From assembly GCA_937876125.1 (NCBI GenBank), contig CALEHF010000389.1, positions 1 through 46,269 of the forward strand: a stretch of DNA of 46,269 bases. Reading direction: 5' to 3'. This document shows, in pieces, positions 16,239-24,302 of the stretch. Numbering within the stretch: the stretch's first letter is position 1; each line of letters opens with the position of its first letter. A program made the translations under genes and the position numbers. This DNA comes from an uncultured bacterium. GTDB taxonomy: Bacteria; Planctomycetota; UBA8108; UBA1146. Below the pieces are notes generated by a model that was given only the letters and a program-made list of their open reading frames with translations, had not been told where the DNA came from and did no database searches.

Positions 16239-16564
16239 CTAAAAATCGAGAATCGACATCAAGAAGGTCTCGATCGGGACCAGGAACCCGATCCAACAAC
16301 CAAAGACGGCACCGCCGACTGCGCCGCCGATCGCTGCTTGATCCCCCACCACCAGCCCGAGGAGTCCGCCGACGATACCGAAGAGCACCGTCCCGATCAC
16401 CATGCTGACGCGACGTTCGCGGGTGCCCTCCTCGGGCGTCTGCTCTCCGCGCCCTTGGAGGGATGTTCGTTCAAGACCAAGCCATCGGCGACCTCGGTGG
16501 CGCACTCCGGGCAGCTCTTCGCCTTGTTGCTGATCGGCGCTCGGCATTGGGGGCAGGGTCTCAT
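16239..16564 (-). pseudogene. Zinc-ribbon/glycine-zipper membrane protein with a frameshift
   Basis: The ATG at 16564 begins RPCPQCRAPISNKAKSCPEC, a four-cysteine zinc ribbon. The frame then changes near 16455-16470, and the other frame encodes a membrane hairpin with glycine-zipper spacing (MVIGTVLFGIVGGLLGLVVG, then AIGGAVGGAVFG). With a one-base correction it would be a protein of about 108 aa of the common zinc-ribbon plus membrane type. Alternatively the membrane part could be translated alone from the ATG at 16403 (54 aa). Confidence 0.55.
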
Positions 16565-16826
16565 CTCAACACCTCGAGCGTTCGGGGGCGGCCTCGTGGG
16601 GCCGGATAAGCCCCCGCGACCGTGCGGAAGTGTAACACGGCTAAGGGAGCATGCGGCTGCGAGAAAGGTGTGAACCACACGGACTATAGTTAGGTGGCGT
16701 TCCTTGGCGCGTTCGGGATCGAGCAGAAGAAGAAGTTTGATAGACTCGCTGCAGTGACGCTCGGTCCTCTACCTCGCGAGGAGCAGCATTGATCACGAGT
16801 GGCACGACGGGAGTGAGGAGATCATC

Positions 16827-17459
16827 ATGACGAGAAGAAAAATGCCCGAAGGCGTGGCATATCGAATCGAGACGGAGCGACTGCTCCTCCGCTGCTGGGT
16901 GCCGACCGATGTCGTGGCCATGCGCGCATCGCTGGATCGCTCCGATAGCCACTTGCGGCCGTTCATCCCGTTCATGAAGAACGAGCCGCGGTCCTCGGCC
17001 GAAACCGTCGAGTTGCTGCGCACCTTGCGGGCGAGCTTCGATCGGGACGAGCACTATCGCTACGCGGTATTCGACCTGAAGGAGAAGGCACTCTTGGGCG
17101 AGGTCATGCTGCTGGATCGCCATGGCGACGGGGAATGCGAGCTCGGTTACTGGCTCGACGTCGACCACACCGGCCACGGCTATGCCACCGAAGCCTCGGC
17201 GGCGGTCACGCGTATCGCTTTCGAACTGGGGAAAGTGGATCGCGTCGAACTTCAGTGCGTCCCCGCGAACACCGCGAGCGGTGCGCTGGCGACCCGTCTG
17301 GGATTCACGCTCGAGGCAACGCTCAGGGACCGCTCCTCTTCTCCTGGCGGGGTGCAGGACTTGCAAATTTGGACACTCTTCGCAAGCGACTATGACGGTA
17401 CCCTTGCCAGCAAGCTCGAGCTGCGAGCGTTCGACTGCTGTGGGGAGCGGGTCATTTAG
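16827..17459 (+). CDS. GNAT-family N-acetyltransferase (RimJ/RimL type)
   Basis: 210 aa. The ATG at 16827 has GAGGAG six bases upstream. The N-terminus IETERLLLRCWVPTD is the RimJ/RimL beta-1 motif. LGYWLDVDHTGHGYATEA carries the acetyl-CoA loop (here HTGHGYA, close to the Q/RxxGxG/A consensus). VPANTASGALATRLGF is the C-terminal motif. The likely substrate is a protein N-terminus or small amine; it cannot be predicted. The last 40 residues after LASKLEL look unrelated to the fold. Confidence 0.9.
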   Translation: MTRRKMPEGVAYRIETERLLLRCWVPTDVVAMRASLDRSDSHLRPFIPFMKNEPRSSAETVELLRTLRASFDRDEHYRYAVFDLKEKALLGEVMLLDRHGDGECELGYWLDVDHTGHGYATEASAAVTRIAFELGKVDRVELQCVPANTASGALATRLGFTLEATLRDRSSSPGGVQDLQIWTLFASDYDGTLASKLELRAFDCCGERVI

Positions 17460-17502
17460 CTTGGGACCAGGGGCCTTGCACAACCCCAAGCATCTCGTCA
17501 CC

Positions 17503-17980
17503 TCACGGCGACGTTGGGGCGTAGTAAAGTGAGGCGAAAGACTCGCCCCCATCGGCGGGATAGAAAGATAAGTGGAGGTCTCCTACCTCTTTCACTTTGA
17601 AACGGAACGAAAAATCCCCTTCTCCTCGCTTGACCCGCAAGCTACCACCATGTTGTGGGTCCGGCTCCTTGCTGCCGACTTCTTGCACCCAACCGTTCGA
17701 GCACCACTGGGTCAGGACAGCTTCGCGGTGGGACCGAAGTTTGTAGTGTCCTCGGACCATGTAGGTGGCACCCGGCTGGTAGGTTCGGGAATCTCCTCGA
17801 AGATCGGTGATGACAATCTCGTTGCCGAGGTAGGTATGAACTTCCTCAGCCTTCAACTCATGCGGAAGGCCGTCGGCGCGGTTGTCGTCAGCCGAATCGT
17901 GAACACTCTCGAGACCGGTGCATCCCAAATTGATCGACACTGCCAAGACGAGCAAAGCCGAGACTGCTATCGTGCCTCAT
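17503..17980 (-). pseudogene. Small lipoprotein gene with a frameshift in the signal peptide
   Basis: The body (IAVSALLVLAVSINLGC onward, about 155 aa) is a clear lipoprotein with lipobox NLGC. Its only in-frame starts are TTG codons (for example 17955), which would cut the signal peptide to 12 residues. An ATG at 17980, with AGGAG nine bases upstream, gives MRH and would join the signal peptide perfectly if one G near 17970 were absent. The mature part is beta-rich (TYMVRGHYKLRS, SFRFKVKEVGDLHLSFY) and may be a small extracytoplasmic beta-sandwich. Confidence 0.6.
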
Positions 17981-18190
17981 GGCACACGTCTCCTACTGCT
18001 CGAGTTTCGAATCGACCGCATTTTCCTGGCGATAAGCTTGCCCGCCCTCCGTCGCTCGTCAAGAAAGTGTTGTCAACGACCGATCTCACCAGGATCGTGG
18101 CGAGCGTGCCGCCGAAAGAACCGCGCGATAATATCGGAGGTACGAATCGGGATTGAGGTAGAGGCGTAGTGGAAGAGAGGAGATCTGACG

Positions 18191-18811
18191 ATGGCCCTAC
18201 CGATTGATCTCTGGCTGATCCATCCCAAGACCGAAATGTGTGATGCGTTTCGTCTTCGTTTCGAAGGACTGCCGAGAGTCACGGTGATCCAAAGCCGCTT
18301 TGAAGACTTGCCACCGCACGATTGCTTTGTGACCGCTGCGAACGCCTTCGGAATCATGAACGCTGGCATTGATGCCGCGGTGATTCGAGTTCACGGCGAG
18401 GAACTGATGAAGCGTGTCCAGCATCGCATCCTGGAGGACTACCTCGGTGAACAGCCGATCGGTACCTCGATGATTGTGCCGACCCACAATGCCGAGTACC
18501 CGTTCATTGCGCACTCGCCGACCATGCGGGTGCCCGGCTCGATTGAAGGCACCGACAAGGTGTACGCGGCCACCTGGGCGTCCTTGATCGCCGTGTATCA
18601 ACAGAAAGCAAAGCACCAGCTGCCGATCGAGAGCGTGGTGTTTCCAGCCATGGGGGCTGGCTTTGGCGGGGTACCGTACTCCGAGGTCGCGCGGCAGATG
18701 GCCGTCGCATACCGCCACTATCTCAATCCTCCTCATCGAATGAATTGGGACATGGTGGCCAGTCGGGAAAAGGCGATTCACTACGATGGAAAGCGCCAAG
18801 TCTCGCGATAG
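18191..18811 (+). CDS. Macro-domain (ADP-ribose-binding/processing) protein
   Basis: 206 aa. GAGGAG lies ahead of the ATG at 18191. Macro-fold motifs are in order: DCFVTAANAFGIMNAGIDAAV (the N(A/S)xGxMxxGID loop, with alanine replacing the usual second asparagine), GTSMIVPT, then VVFPAMGAGFGGVPYSEVA (GxGxGG phosphate loop). Family members bind ADP-ribose or remove it from proteins, nucleic acids or Appr-1''-P. It covers the whole ORF as a single domain. It stands alone, with no toxin or ADP-ribosyltransferase beside it. Confidence 0.88.
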   Translation: MALPIDLWLIHPKTEMCDAFRLRFEGLPRVTVIQSRFEDLPPHDCFVTAANAFGIMNAGIDAAVIRVHGEELMKRVQHRILEDYLGEQPIGTSMIVPTHNAEYPFIAHSPTMRVPGSIEGTDKVYAATWASLIAVYQQKAKHQLPIESVVFPAMGAGFGGVPYSEVARQMAVAYRHYLNPPHRMNWDMVASREKAIHYDGKRQVSR

Positions 18812-18894
18812 CGATCGGGCTGGAGGCTCTCGGGACACTGAAGCGCGCGGTTGCCGGAGTTGCCCGGGACTAGCTGCATCGGAACCGATGAAAC

Positions 18895-18938
18895 GTGGGC
18901 GAGTCGCCCCCCCTCGCGAGAGGGGGCGCCTCGCCCAC
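18895..18938. terminator. Large GC-rich bidirectional hairpin
   Basis: The arms GTGGGCGAG and CTCGCCCAC enclose GCCCCC/GGGGGC and a central CTCGCGAG. It lies between the convergent macro-domain gene and the minus-strand gene ending at 18973, so it probably terminates both. Confidence 0.7.
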
Positions 18939-18972
18939 AAGAACTCATTCCGAAGAGCATCGACGGGACCGA

Positions 18973-19554
18973 TCAGTCGAACAGGATCTCGATCTGATCG
19001 ACCTCGGGCGCGATCGTTGGGTTCGAGTAGAGGAAGACCCGCAAGCGAATGAACTCCACGCCGTCGAGGAGGCTCGGGTCGTTCGTCAGGCCGAAGAAGG
19101 TGCCGGGGCGGTGCGTTGCCACGGGGTCGGCGTAGGCTCCTTCGAAGAGCGAGACCACATCGATGTTCGCGGGGCTCAAAGCAGAAACGAGCGGCACCGC
19201 GTCGAACTCAGGGACGCGCCTCCGCACTCCGTCGGGGGTCACGACGCGAGGCAAGGAGAGTCCGAACGACTCCGCAGGGTCTAGGGTCACGAACGGTGCT
19301 CGGCGACTGCAGTCCTCCGATGCCGCCGCGCAGTCGCGTGATCTCTGGGTCACCGAAGGCACGACCCCCGTGACCGGATGGGGCGTTGTACGAGGTAGTC
19401 GAGCCGAAGAAGTCTCAAAGCAGGTGGTCGAGTCCGTCCCGGGAGAGACCACTTGGATCACTGTGGAGCTGCTCCCTCTCGAGGAGTAGCGAACGAGATC
19501 GGTCGCGGTCCTACCGGACAAACAGACGGACACCACGACGCCGAGTGACTCCAA
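18973..19554 (-). CDS. Hypothetical protein, probably the 3' part of a secreted protein
   Basis: 193 aa if read from a TTG at 19554, which has no ribosome site. The N-terminal third is low-complexity serine/threonine/arginine-rich and may not be coding. The C-terminal 90 residues look genuine (VPLVSALSPANIDVVSLFEGAY, GVEFIRLRVFLYSNPTIAPEV), the style of a terminal beta-sandwich of an extracellular protein. The 5' end is therefore uncertain and may be truncated or frameshifted. The function is not recognised. Confidence 0.4.
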   Translation of the reverse strand: MESLGVVVSVCLSGRTATDLVRYSSRGSSSTVIQVVSPGTDSTTCFETSSARLPRTTPHPVTGVVPSVTQRSRDCAAASEDCSRRAPFVTLDPAESFGLSLPRVVTPDGVRRRVPEFDAVPLVSALSPANIDVVSLFEGAYADPVATHRPGTFFGLTNDPSLLDGVEFIRLRVFLYSNPTIAPEVDQIEILFD

Positions 19555-19610
19555 GATTTCGGGATTGTCCGCGGTTGTTTGAGGTCATGGAGAAACCAAA
19601 CGATCATCTC

Positions 19611-20468
19611 TTACTCGACGGGTTTTCGTCCAACGGCGGCAATCATGACGCAGGGACCTTCAAATCGGCCGTTGCTCTCGAAAGCGGACAGGGCCTCACC
19701 GACTTCGATCCAGGCGGCCGCCTGGTCGGCGACGCTCAGCTTGCCGAGCATCTGATGCAAGGCGCCGAAGGATTCCTGCTCGAAGCGCAAACACTCCGCC
19801 GCACTTTCGAGGTTCACCGGAGCCTCGATCTTGCGCGCCTCCACCTCGACCAGCCCGGCTCTCTCGAACAGCGTTTCGATGACACCCGGTGCTCCGAGGC
19901 TGAAAGGGCCCGGCTGGCCGGGCGCTGGCGGTGGTAGCTCCGCATGGCGACGAATGATGCCCACGGGGTCCGAGAAGAACCGACACTCCGGTGCGGTGGC
20001 ATAGACAATGGCGCCCACGTATCCACCGGGTCGCAGTGTCCTGGCCTGGCTGCGCAATGAGCCTTCCTGATCCGGGAAAAAGATCAGCCCGACGCGGGAC
20101 AAGACTGAATCAAACGGTGCATCGGTCACTGCGATGTTTTCACCATCCATGACCCGCGCCTCCGCATGCGAAAAACCTGCATTCGCCAAGTTGTCTGCGG
20201 CAAGCCGGGTGAGACTCTCGGATATGTCCGTCGTCAGGACGTACCCAGACGAACCGACTCGCTTCGCCGATTGCAGTGCTTCCTGGCCCGAACCTCCGGC
20301 CACATGAAGCACTCGTGAGCCCGTTCCAACGTCTGCCATGTCAAGCAGCGTCTCGGTGACTGGCCCCAGCCAGCGATCCAGCAGCGGTCCCCAGGCATTC
20401 CAGTGCTCCGCGACCGAGTTCCATTGCGCGTGGGTGGTTGTCTTGAAAGACTCCGCATCAAAGGCCAT
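19611..20468 (-). CDS. Class I SAM-dependent methyltransferase (UbiE/Methyltransf_11 type)
   Basis: 285 aa. AGGAGG lies upstream of the ATG at 20468. Motif I is RVLHVAGGSGQEAL (the usual DxGxGxG has histidine and alanine in the first positions). The motif II/III region is YVLTTDISESLTRLAADN, and ARVMDGENIAV carries the acidic post-II loop. LRPGGYVGAIVYA is the conserved RPGG turn. These enzymes methylate small molecules such as quinone precursors or metabolites; the substrate cannot be told. The gene is monocistronic. Confidence 0.88.
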   Translation of the reverse strand: MAFDAESFKTTTHAQWNSVAEHWNAWGPLLDRWLGPVTETLLDMADVGTGSRVLHVAGGSGQEALQSAKRVGSSGYVLTTDISESLTRLAADNLANAGFSHAEARVMDGENIAVTDAPFDSVLSRVGLIFFPDQEGSLRSQARTLRPGGYVGAIVYATAPECRFFSDPVGIIRRHAELPPPAPGQPGPFSLGAPGVIETLFERAGLVEVEARKIEAPVNLESAAECLRFEQESFGALHQMLGKLSVADQAAAWIEVGEALSAFESNGRFEGPCVMIAAVGRKPVE

Positions 20469-20638
20469 CGATCATCCTCCTCATGTTCCGATTCTTGTTG
20501 CGGGCAATGTGCAAGTCAACGATCGATGCGAACCAGCCCACGGTCCCGACCCAGAGTAGTGATCACCACTGTCCGAGCGTGCATCCGTCGTTTCACTCGT
20601 CAGCCAAGCCCTGCGCATGATAGATCAGGAGGCACGGC

Positions 20639-20842
20639 ATGAAGCACGGAATCGAGTACACGCCAGGTGCTTCCAACGATCCCTTTTCCAAGAGTCACCG
20701 CGGATCTCCGAAGACTCAACGACGTCGTCGGTCGACGATCTTCACATCGGGTCGGGATTCAGCGAAGGCGGCGACCGCTTCTGCTGAGACGTTGAAGTTC
20801 TTCACTGATAACTCTCGTAGTGCGGACATGTCGGCGAGATGA
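20639..20842 (+). CDS. Small ORF with strong ribosome site, possibly truncated gene start
   Basis: 67 aa. AGGAGG lies six bases before the ATG. The first 26 residues (MKHGIEYTPGASNDPFSK onward) look like a genuine gene start. From about 20715 the DNA reads sensibly only on the other strand, as a leucine-rich-repeat remnant, so the rest of this frame is probably not native sequence. Confidence 0.25.
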   Translation: MKHGIEYTPGASNDPFSKSHRGSPKTQRRRRSTIFTSGRDSAKAATASAETLKFFTDNSRSADMSAR

Positions 20843-20889
20843 GCGATGGATACGCCCGCGCACTTCTTCCGGAACACTTCTTCCCGAAC
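20716..20889 (-). pseudogene. Leucine-rich-repeat protein remnant (3' end)
   Basis: The minus frame encodes HLADMSALRELSVKNFNV and SAEAVAAFAESRPDVKIVD, matching one leucine-rich repeat of the type L..L..L.L...N(V)S...V..F....P...I. It ends at a stop at 20716. There is no start codon or upstream repeat units, so only the tail of a larger gene remains. Confidence 0.5.
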
Positions 20890-20961
20890 GGATCTGATCG
20901 TGCAAGATCCGAGGGTCGGCGACGCGGCTCCCGCCGTTGCCTCAGCCCCGAAAGGCTCAAC

Positions 20962-21654
20962 ATGAGAACGACGCTGGTCATCCTCTGTCTGTCCTTCGCA
21001 TCCCCACTGCTCGCTCAGGTGGGGAAGAACGAGAACGTTCTCAATCCAAACCTCGCCACCAAGGAGCAGCTCCTGAAGCTCCCGCACATGACCGAGGGGA
21101 TCGTGGAGACGATCACCTATTGCAGACCATTCCTCGGGATGGACAAGCTCGATTCGATCCTCGCCAAATCCTTGGATCGCAAACAACGCGAGAAGCTGTA
21201 CGTGCAGATGTTCATCCCGATCAATCTGAACACCGCGAAGAAGGAGGAGATCCAGCTGGTCCCCGGGATGGGGAAGAAGATGCTGCACGAGTTCGAAGAG
21301 TACCGCCCGTACAAGAAAATTGCCGTGTTTCGGCGAGAGATGGGGAAGTACGTCGACGATGCGGAGGTCGCGCGCTTCGAGCAGTACGTGTTCGTGCCCC
21401 TCGATCTCAACCAAGCCACGAACGAGGAGTTCAAGACCATCCCCGGCGTCGGCAAGAAAATGGTGAGGGAGTTCCTCGAGTACCGTCCCTACCTCAGCAT
21501 CGAGCAGTTCCGTCGGGAGATCGGGAAGTACGTCGACAAGAGCGAGGTCTCGCGCCTCGAACGCTACGTCTTCGTCACTGAGGAAAAGAAACTCGAGAAG
21601 CCCGCGAAGCCGAAACAGCCGAAAGCACCGAAGGGTGCGGATCTCAAGCCGTGA
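20962..21654 (+). CDS. Secreted triple helix-hairpin-helix (ComEA-like) protein
   Basis: 230 aa. The ATG at 20962 has AAAGG seven bases upstream. The signal peptide ends SPLLAQ. Three tandem modules of about 60 residues follow: NPNLATKEQLLKLPHM.EGIVE, NLNTAKKEEIQLVPGMGKK and DLNQATNEEFKTIPGVGKK. Each has the ComEA pattern LN.A..EEL...PG(V/M)G and is followed by a FRREIGKYVD-like linker. The tail is lysine- and proline-rich. HhH modules bind DNA non-specifically or mediate protein contacts. Being exported, it may bind DNA at the cell surface. The stop overlaps the next start (GTGA). Confidence 0.88.
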   Translation: MRTTLVILCLSFASPLLAQVGKNENVLNPNLATKEQLLKLPHMTEGIVETITYCRPFLGMDKLDSILAKSLDRKQREKLYVQMFIPINLNTAKKEEIQLVPGMGKKMLHEFEEYRPYKKIAVFRREMGKYVDDAEVARFEQYVFVPLDLNQATNEEFKTIPGVGKKMVREFLEYRPYLSIEQFRREIGKYVDKSEVSRLERYVFVTEEKKLEKPAKPKQPKAPKGADLKP

Positions 21655-22112
21655 GTGAAGCGCACTCGGCGAGAAAGTCAGAGCCAGCCAGCAGATTTGG
21701 TCTGCGTACCCTGCTTCCCGCGATCCTCCTTGCGAGCATGCTGGGGATCTCTGCGGAGTTGCTGCTGCTCGGTCACACGGAAGGAAACTGGCAGAAGCTT
21801 CCGTTGGGGTTGAACGGGGTGGGGATCCTCGCGCTGCTCGCCCATCTGTTCATGCCGGGCCGAGGGTCGTTGAGAGCATTTCGGTGCGCCATGCTCATCT
21901 GTGTCGTCGGCGGTGGCGTGGGCGTCTATCAGCATTACGCCGGCAATGCGGAGTTCGAGCTGGAGATGGTTGCAGAGCTCACCGGCTGGCCGCTGATCAA
22001 AGAAGCGATGACGGGAGCGACGCCGGTACTCGCGCCTGGTGCGCTGGCGCAAGTGGGCCTGGTCGGGCTGGCGTATGCGTGGGGGGCGAGAGCGTGGCGG
22101 GGCCGAGGCTAG
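21651..22112 (+). CDS. Small multi-pass membrane protein coupled to the HhH gene
   Basis: 153 aa; the GTG at 21651 overlaps the previous stop (GTGA). Four hydrophobic segments: LLPAILLASMLGISAELLLL, LNGVGILALLAHLF, CAMLICVVGGGVGVYQHY and ALAQVGLVGLAYAWGA. No family recognised. Coupling to the HhH protein suggests a joint membrane or cell-surface role, unproven. Confidence 0.8.
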   Translation: MSEAHSARKSEPASRFGLRTLLPAILLASMLGISAELLLLGHTEGNWQKLPLGLNGVGILALLAHLFMPGRGSLRAFRCAMLICVVGGGVGVYQHYAGNAEFELEMVAELTGWPLIKEAMTGATPVLAPGALAQVGLVGLAYAWGARAWRGRG

Positions 22113-22212
22113 GAGGGAACATCGCCGAGCGCGTGTCTCATGGTGTGGTTCCGCCAGGATCGAGGAATCGATGTCGAGGACCAGCTTGGCACTTGGAGCC
22201 GGGGTGAGTCAC

Positions 22213-22609
22213 TCACCGCCCCCCGTCGCGGTTGCGCGACCCCTTTCGCCATAGACTTGCCAGTACCGCGAGTACGAAGATCTGGACTGGAACCGGCCAC
22301 GCGTCCGGCAACTCAACACGTGCGAACGTGGCATCGGCGGTCGGCTCGATCGAGCCGACGGTCTCATCTCCTCTGAGAACTTGCATACGCGGGATGCCGG
22401 AGCGGCTGGCCGACAGTGAGTAGGGTACCCTCGAACTCAAAGATCGATCTTCGGCGAAGATACCCCGGTAACGGGGCCCGACAGATGGCGAGCGACGGAT
22501 CGTGCAGGACCAGAGCACCCCAGTTCGCCTCACGTCGCACCTCATAGGGGACTTCACCCACCGAGAACTCGGCGAATGCGGAGATGATAGAGCGGGCGAT
22601 CCGCGAGTA
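22213..22609 (-). pseudogene. Frameshifted membrane-anchored protein remnant
   Basis: Two frames are complementary. The upstream part encodes VPYEVRREANWGALVLHD and PGYLRRRSIFEFEGTLLTVG. The downstream part encodes SGIPRMQVLRGDETVGSIEP and VPVQIFVLAVLASLWRKG, a C-terminal membrane helix with positive tail. A one-base change near 22395 would join them. A stop at 22610-22612 blocks any start further upstream, and the best start is a GTG at 22561, so the 5' end is missing too. No family recognised. Confidence 0.45.
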
Positions 22610-22718
22610 TCAGCAGCGAGCTCGTCGAACAAAGTGAGATCTTGGCACGGCCTCCCCAAGTCGAGCCTCCCCCCTCGATCGAGGTCTGAGTATGATCGCC
22701 CTTTCCGAGGAGGATCCG

Positions 22719-24212
22719 ATGACACCCGACCCGCACCGCGACCCGTTCGATCTCACCCGCCGCCAGTTCTTCGGGCGCACCCTCGCGACCGTGGGGTCGG
22801 GGATCGGCCTTGCGGCACTCGCGTCGCTGGAGGGGTCGCCGATCGCGATGGCCCGGGCGCCTTCTTTGGCCGCGGGGGCCGCCGGCGGGACCGCCCCACT
22901 CCTCGCCGGGCCGCACTTCACCCCGAAGGCGAAGCGCGTCATCTATCTCTTCATGTCGGGCGGGCCGTCGCAGACCGATCTCTTCGATCACAAGCCGAAG
23001 ATGTTCGACTGGTACGACCGCGACTTGCCCGAATCGATCCGCCAAGGGCAGCGCCTGACCACCATGACTTCGGGACAGACGCGCTTCCCGATCGCGCCGA
23101 CTCGTTTCGACTTTGCGCGGCACGGCAAGCACGGCGCGTGGGTGTCGGAACTGCTCCCCCACACCGCGGGGATCGTCGATGAGCTCGCGATCATCCGGAG
23201 CGTGCACACCGAAGCGATCAATCACGACCCCGCGATCACCTTCATCCAAACCGGAAGTCAGCAGCCGGGTCGCCCCAGTTTCGGGGCGTGGTTGAGCTAC
23301 GGGCTCGGCTCGGCGAATCGGGACCTGCCGAGTTTCGTGGTTCTGACTTCGAAGTGGTCGGCGAAGCGACCCGCGCAGGCTCTCTACGAGCGTTTGTGGG
23401 GCACCGGCTTCCTCCCGTCAGAACATCAAGGGGTGCGGCTGCGCGAGAGTGGCGATCCGGTCCTCTATCTGTCGAATCCCGACGGGGTGTCGCCGACGAC
23501 GCGGCGCGCCATGCTCGATCGCCTCGCGCGACTGAACCAGACCCGTCACGACGTCACCGGCGATCCCGAAACCGTGGCGCGCATCGCGCAATACGAGATG
23601 GCGTATCGGATGCAGACTTCGGTTCCAGAACTCGCGGATATCTCGAAGGAGCCGAAGAGCGTTCTCGAGCTCTACGGCCCCGACGTCACTCAGCCAGGCA
23701 CGTTCGCGGCGAACTGTTTGCTCGCACGTCGCATGGCCGAGCGGGACGTGCGCTTCATTCAGGTGTTCCACCGCGGGTGGGACCAGCACGGTGATCTGCC
23801 CGCGGACCTGCGGCTGCAAGCCGCTGATGTCGATCAGGCGTGCGCGGGGCTGATCCGCGACTTGAAACAGCGGGGAATGCTCGAAGATACGCTGGTGGTT
23901 TGGGGGGGCGAGTTTGGCCGCACGATCTATTGCCAGGGAGCGTTGTCACTCGGCGACTACGGTCGCGACCACCATCCGCTCTGCTACACGATGTGGATGG
24001 CGGGCGGCGGCGTGAAGCCGGGGATCGTGTACGGGAAGACCGACGACTTCGGCTACAACATTGTGGAGAACCCGGTTCCGATCCACGATCTCAACGCGAC
24101 GATCCTCCATCAGCTGGGGATCGATCACACCCGCCTCACCCACCGCCACCAAGGGCGTGATTTCCGTTTGACCGACGTCCACGGGAATGTGATTCACGAC
24201 CTCCTGGTGTGA
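22719..24212 (+). CDS. Tat-exported DUF1501 protein (sulfatase-like fold)
   Basis: 497 aa. The ATG at 22719 is chosen because GAGGAGG lies five bases upstream; an ATG at 22692 has none. Twin-arginine signal [30 protein letters not shown] is the DUF1501 hallmark, followed by [24 protein letters not shown] and a C-terminal WGGEFGRT with [24 protein letters not shown]1501 proteins have an alkaline-phosphatase-superfamily fold and are abundant in Planctomycetota, often beside DUF1553 or DUF1800 partners; here the gene stands alone. Activity is not established. Confidence 0.92.
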   Translation: MTPDPHRDPFDLTRRQFFGRTLATVGSGIGLAALASLEGSPIAMARAPSLAAGAAGGTAPLLAGPHFTPKAKRVIYLFMSGGPSQTDLFDHKPKMFDWYDRDLPESIRQGQRLTTMTSGQTRFPIAPTRFDFARHGKHGAWVSELLPHTAGIVDELAIIRSVHTEAINHDPAITFIQTGSQQPGRPSFGAWLSYGLGSANRDLPSFVVLTSKWSAKRPAQALYERLWGTGFLPSEHQGVRLRESGDPVLYLSNPDGVSPTTRRAMLDRLARLNQTRHDVTGDPETVARIAQYEMAYRMQTSVPELADISKEPKSVLELYGPDVTQPGTFAANCLLARRMAERDVRFIQVFHRGWDQHGDLPADLRLQAADVDQACAGLIRDLKQRGMLEDTLVVWGGEFGRTIYCQGALSLGDYGRDHHPLCYTMWMAGGGVKPGIVYGKTDDFGYNIVENPVPIHDLNATILHQLGIDHTRLTHRHQGRDFRLTDVHGNVIHDLLV

Positions 24213-24222
24213 GTTGCTGAGT

Positions 24223-24299
24223 CAAAGAAGCGAGCGCCGTTCCACTCACCTCCTAGGGAGAGCTGAACGGGGCTCGTGTTTTGTTCCTCGACTTCTTTG
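24223..24299. terminator. Long-arm inverted repeat between convergent genes
   Basis: CAAAGAAGCGAG (24223-24234) pairs with CTCG and CTTCTTTG (24287-24299) with one bulged base. The 50-base loop makes a simple terminator doubtful, but the location between two converging genes fits. Confidence 0.3.
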
Positions 24300-24302
24300 G
24301 TC

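Larger units (their letters stand above)
20469..20961. other. Intergenic region with a chimaeric gene junction
   Basis: About 490 bases without an intact gene. It holds a well-initiated short frame on the plus strand from 20639 and an antisense leucine-rich-repeat remnant at 20716-20889 (listed separately). Confidence 0.5.

Noticed and set aside
22692..22718. Upstream start codon for the first DUF1501 gene
   Set aside because: The ATG at 22719 has a GAGGAGG site five bases ahead, while 22692 has none.
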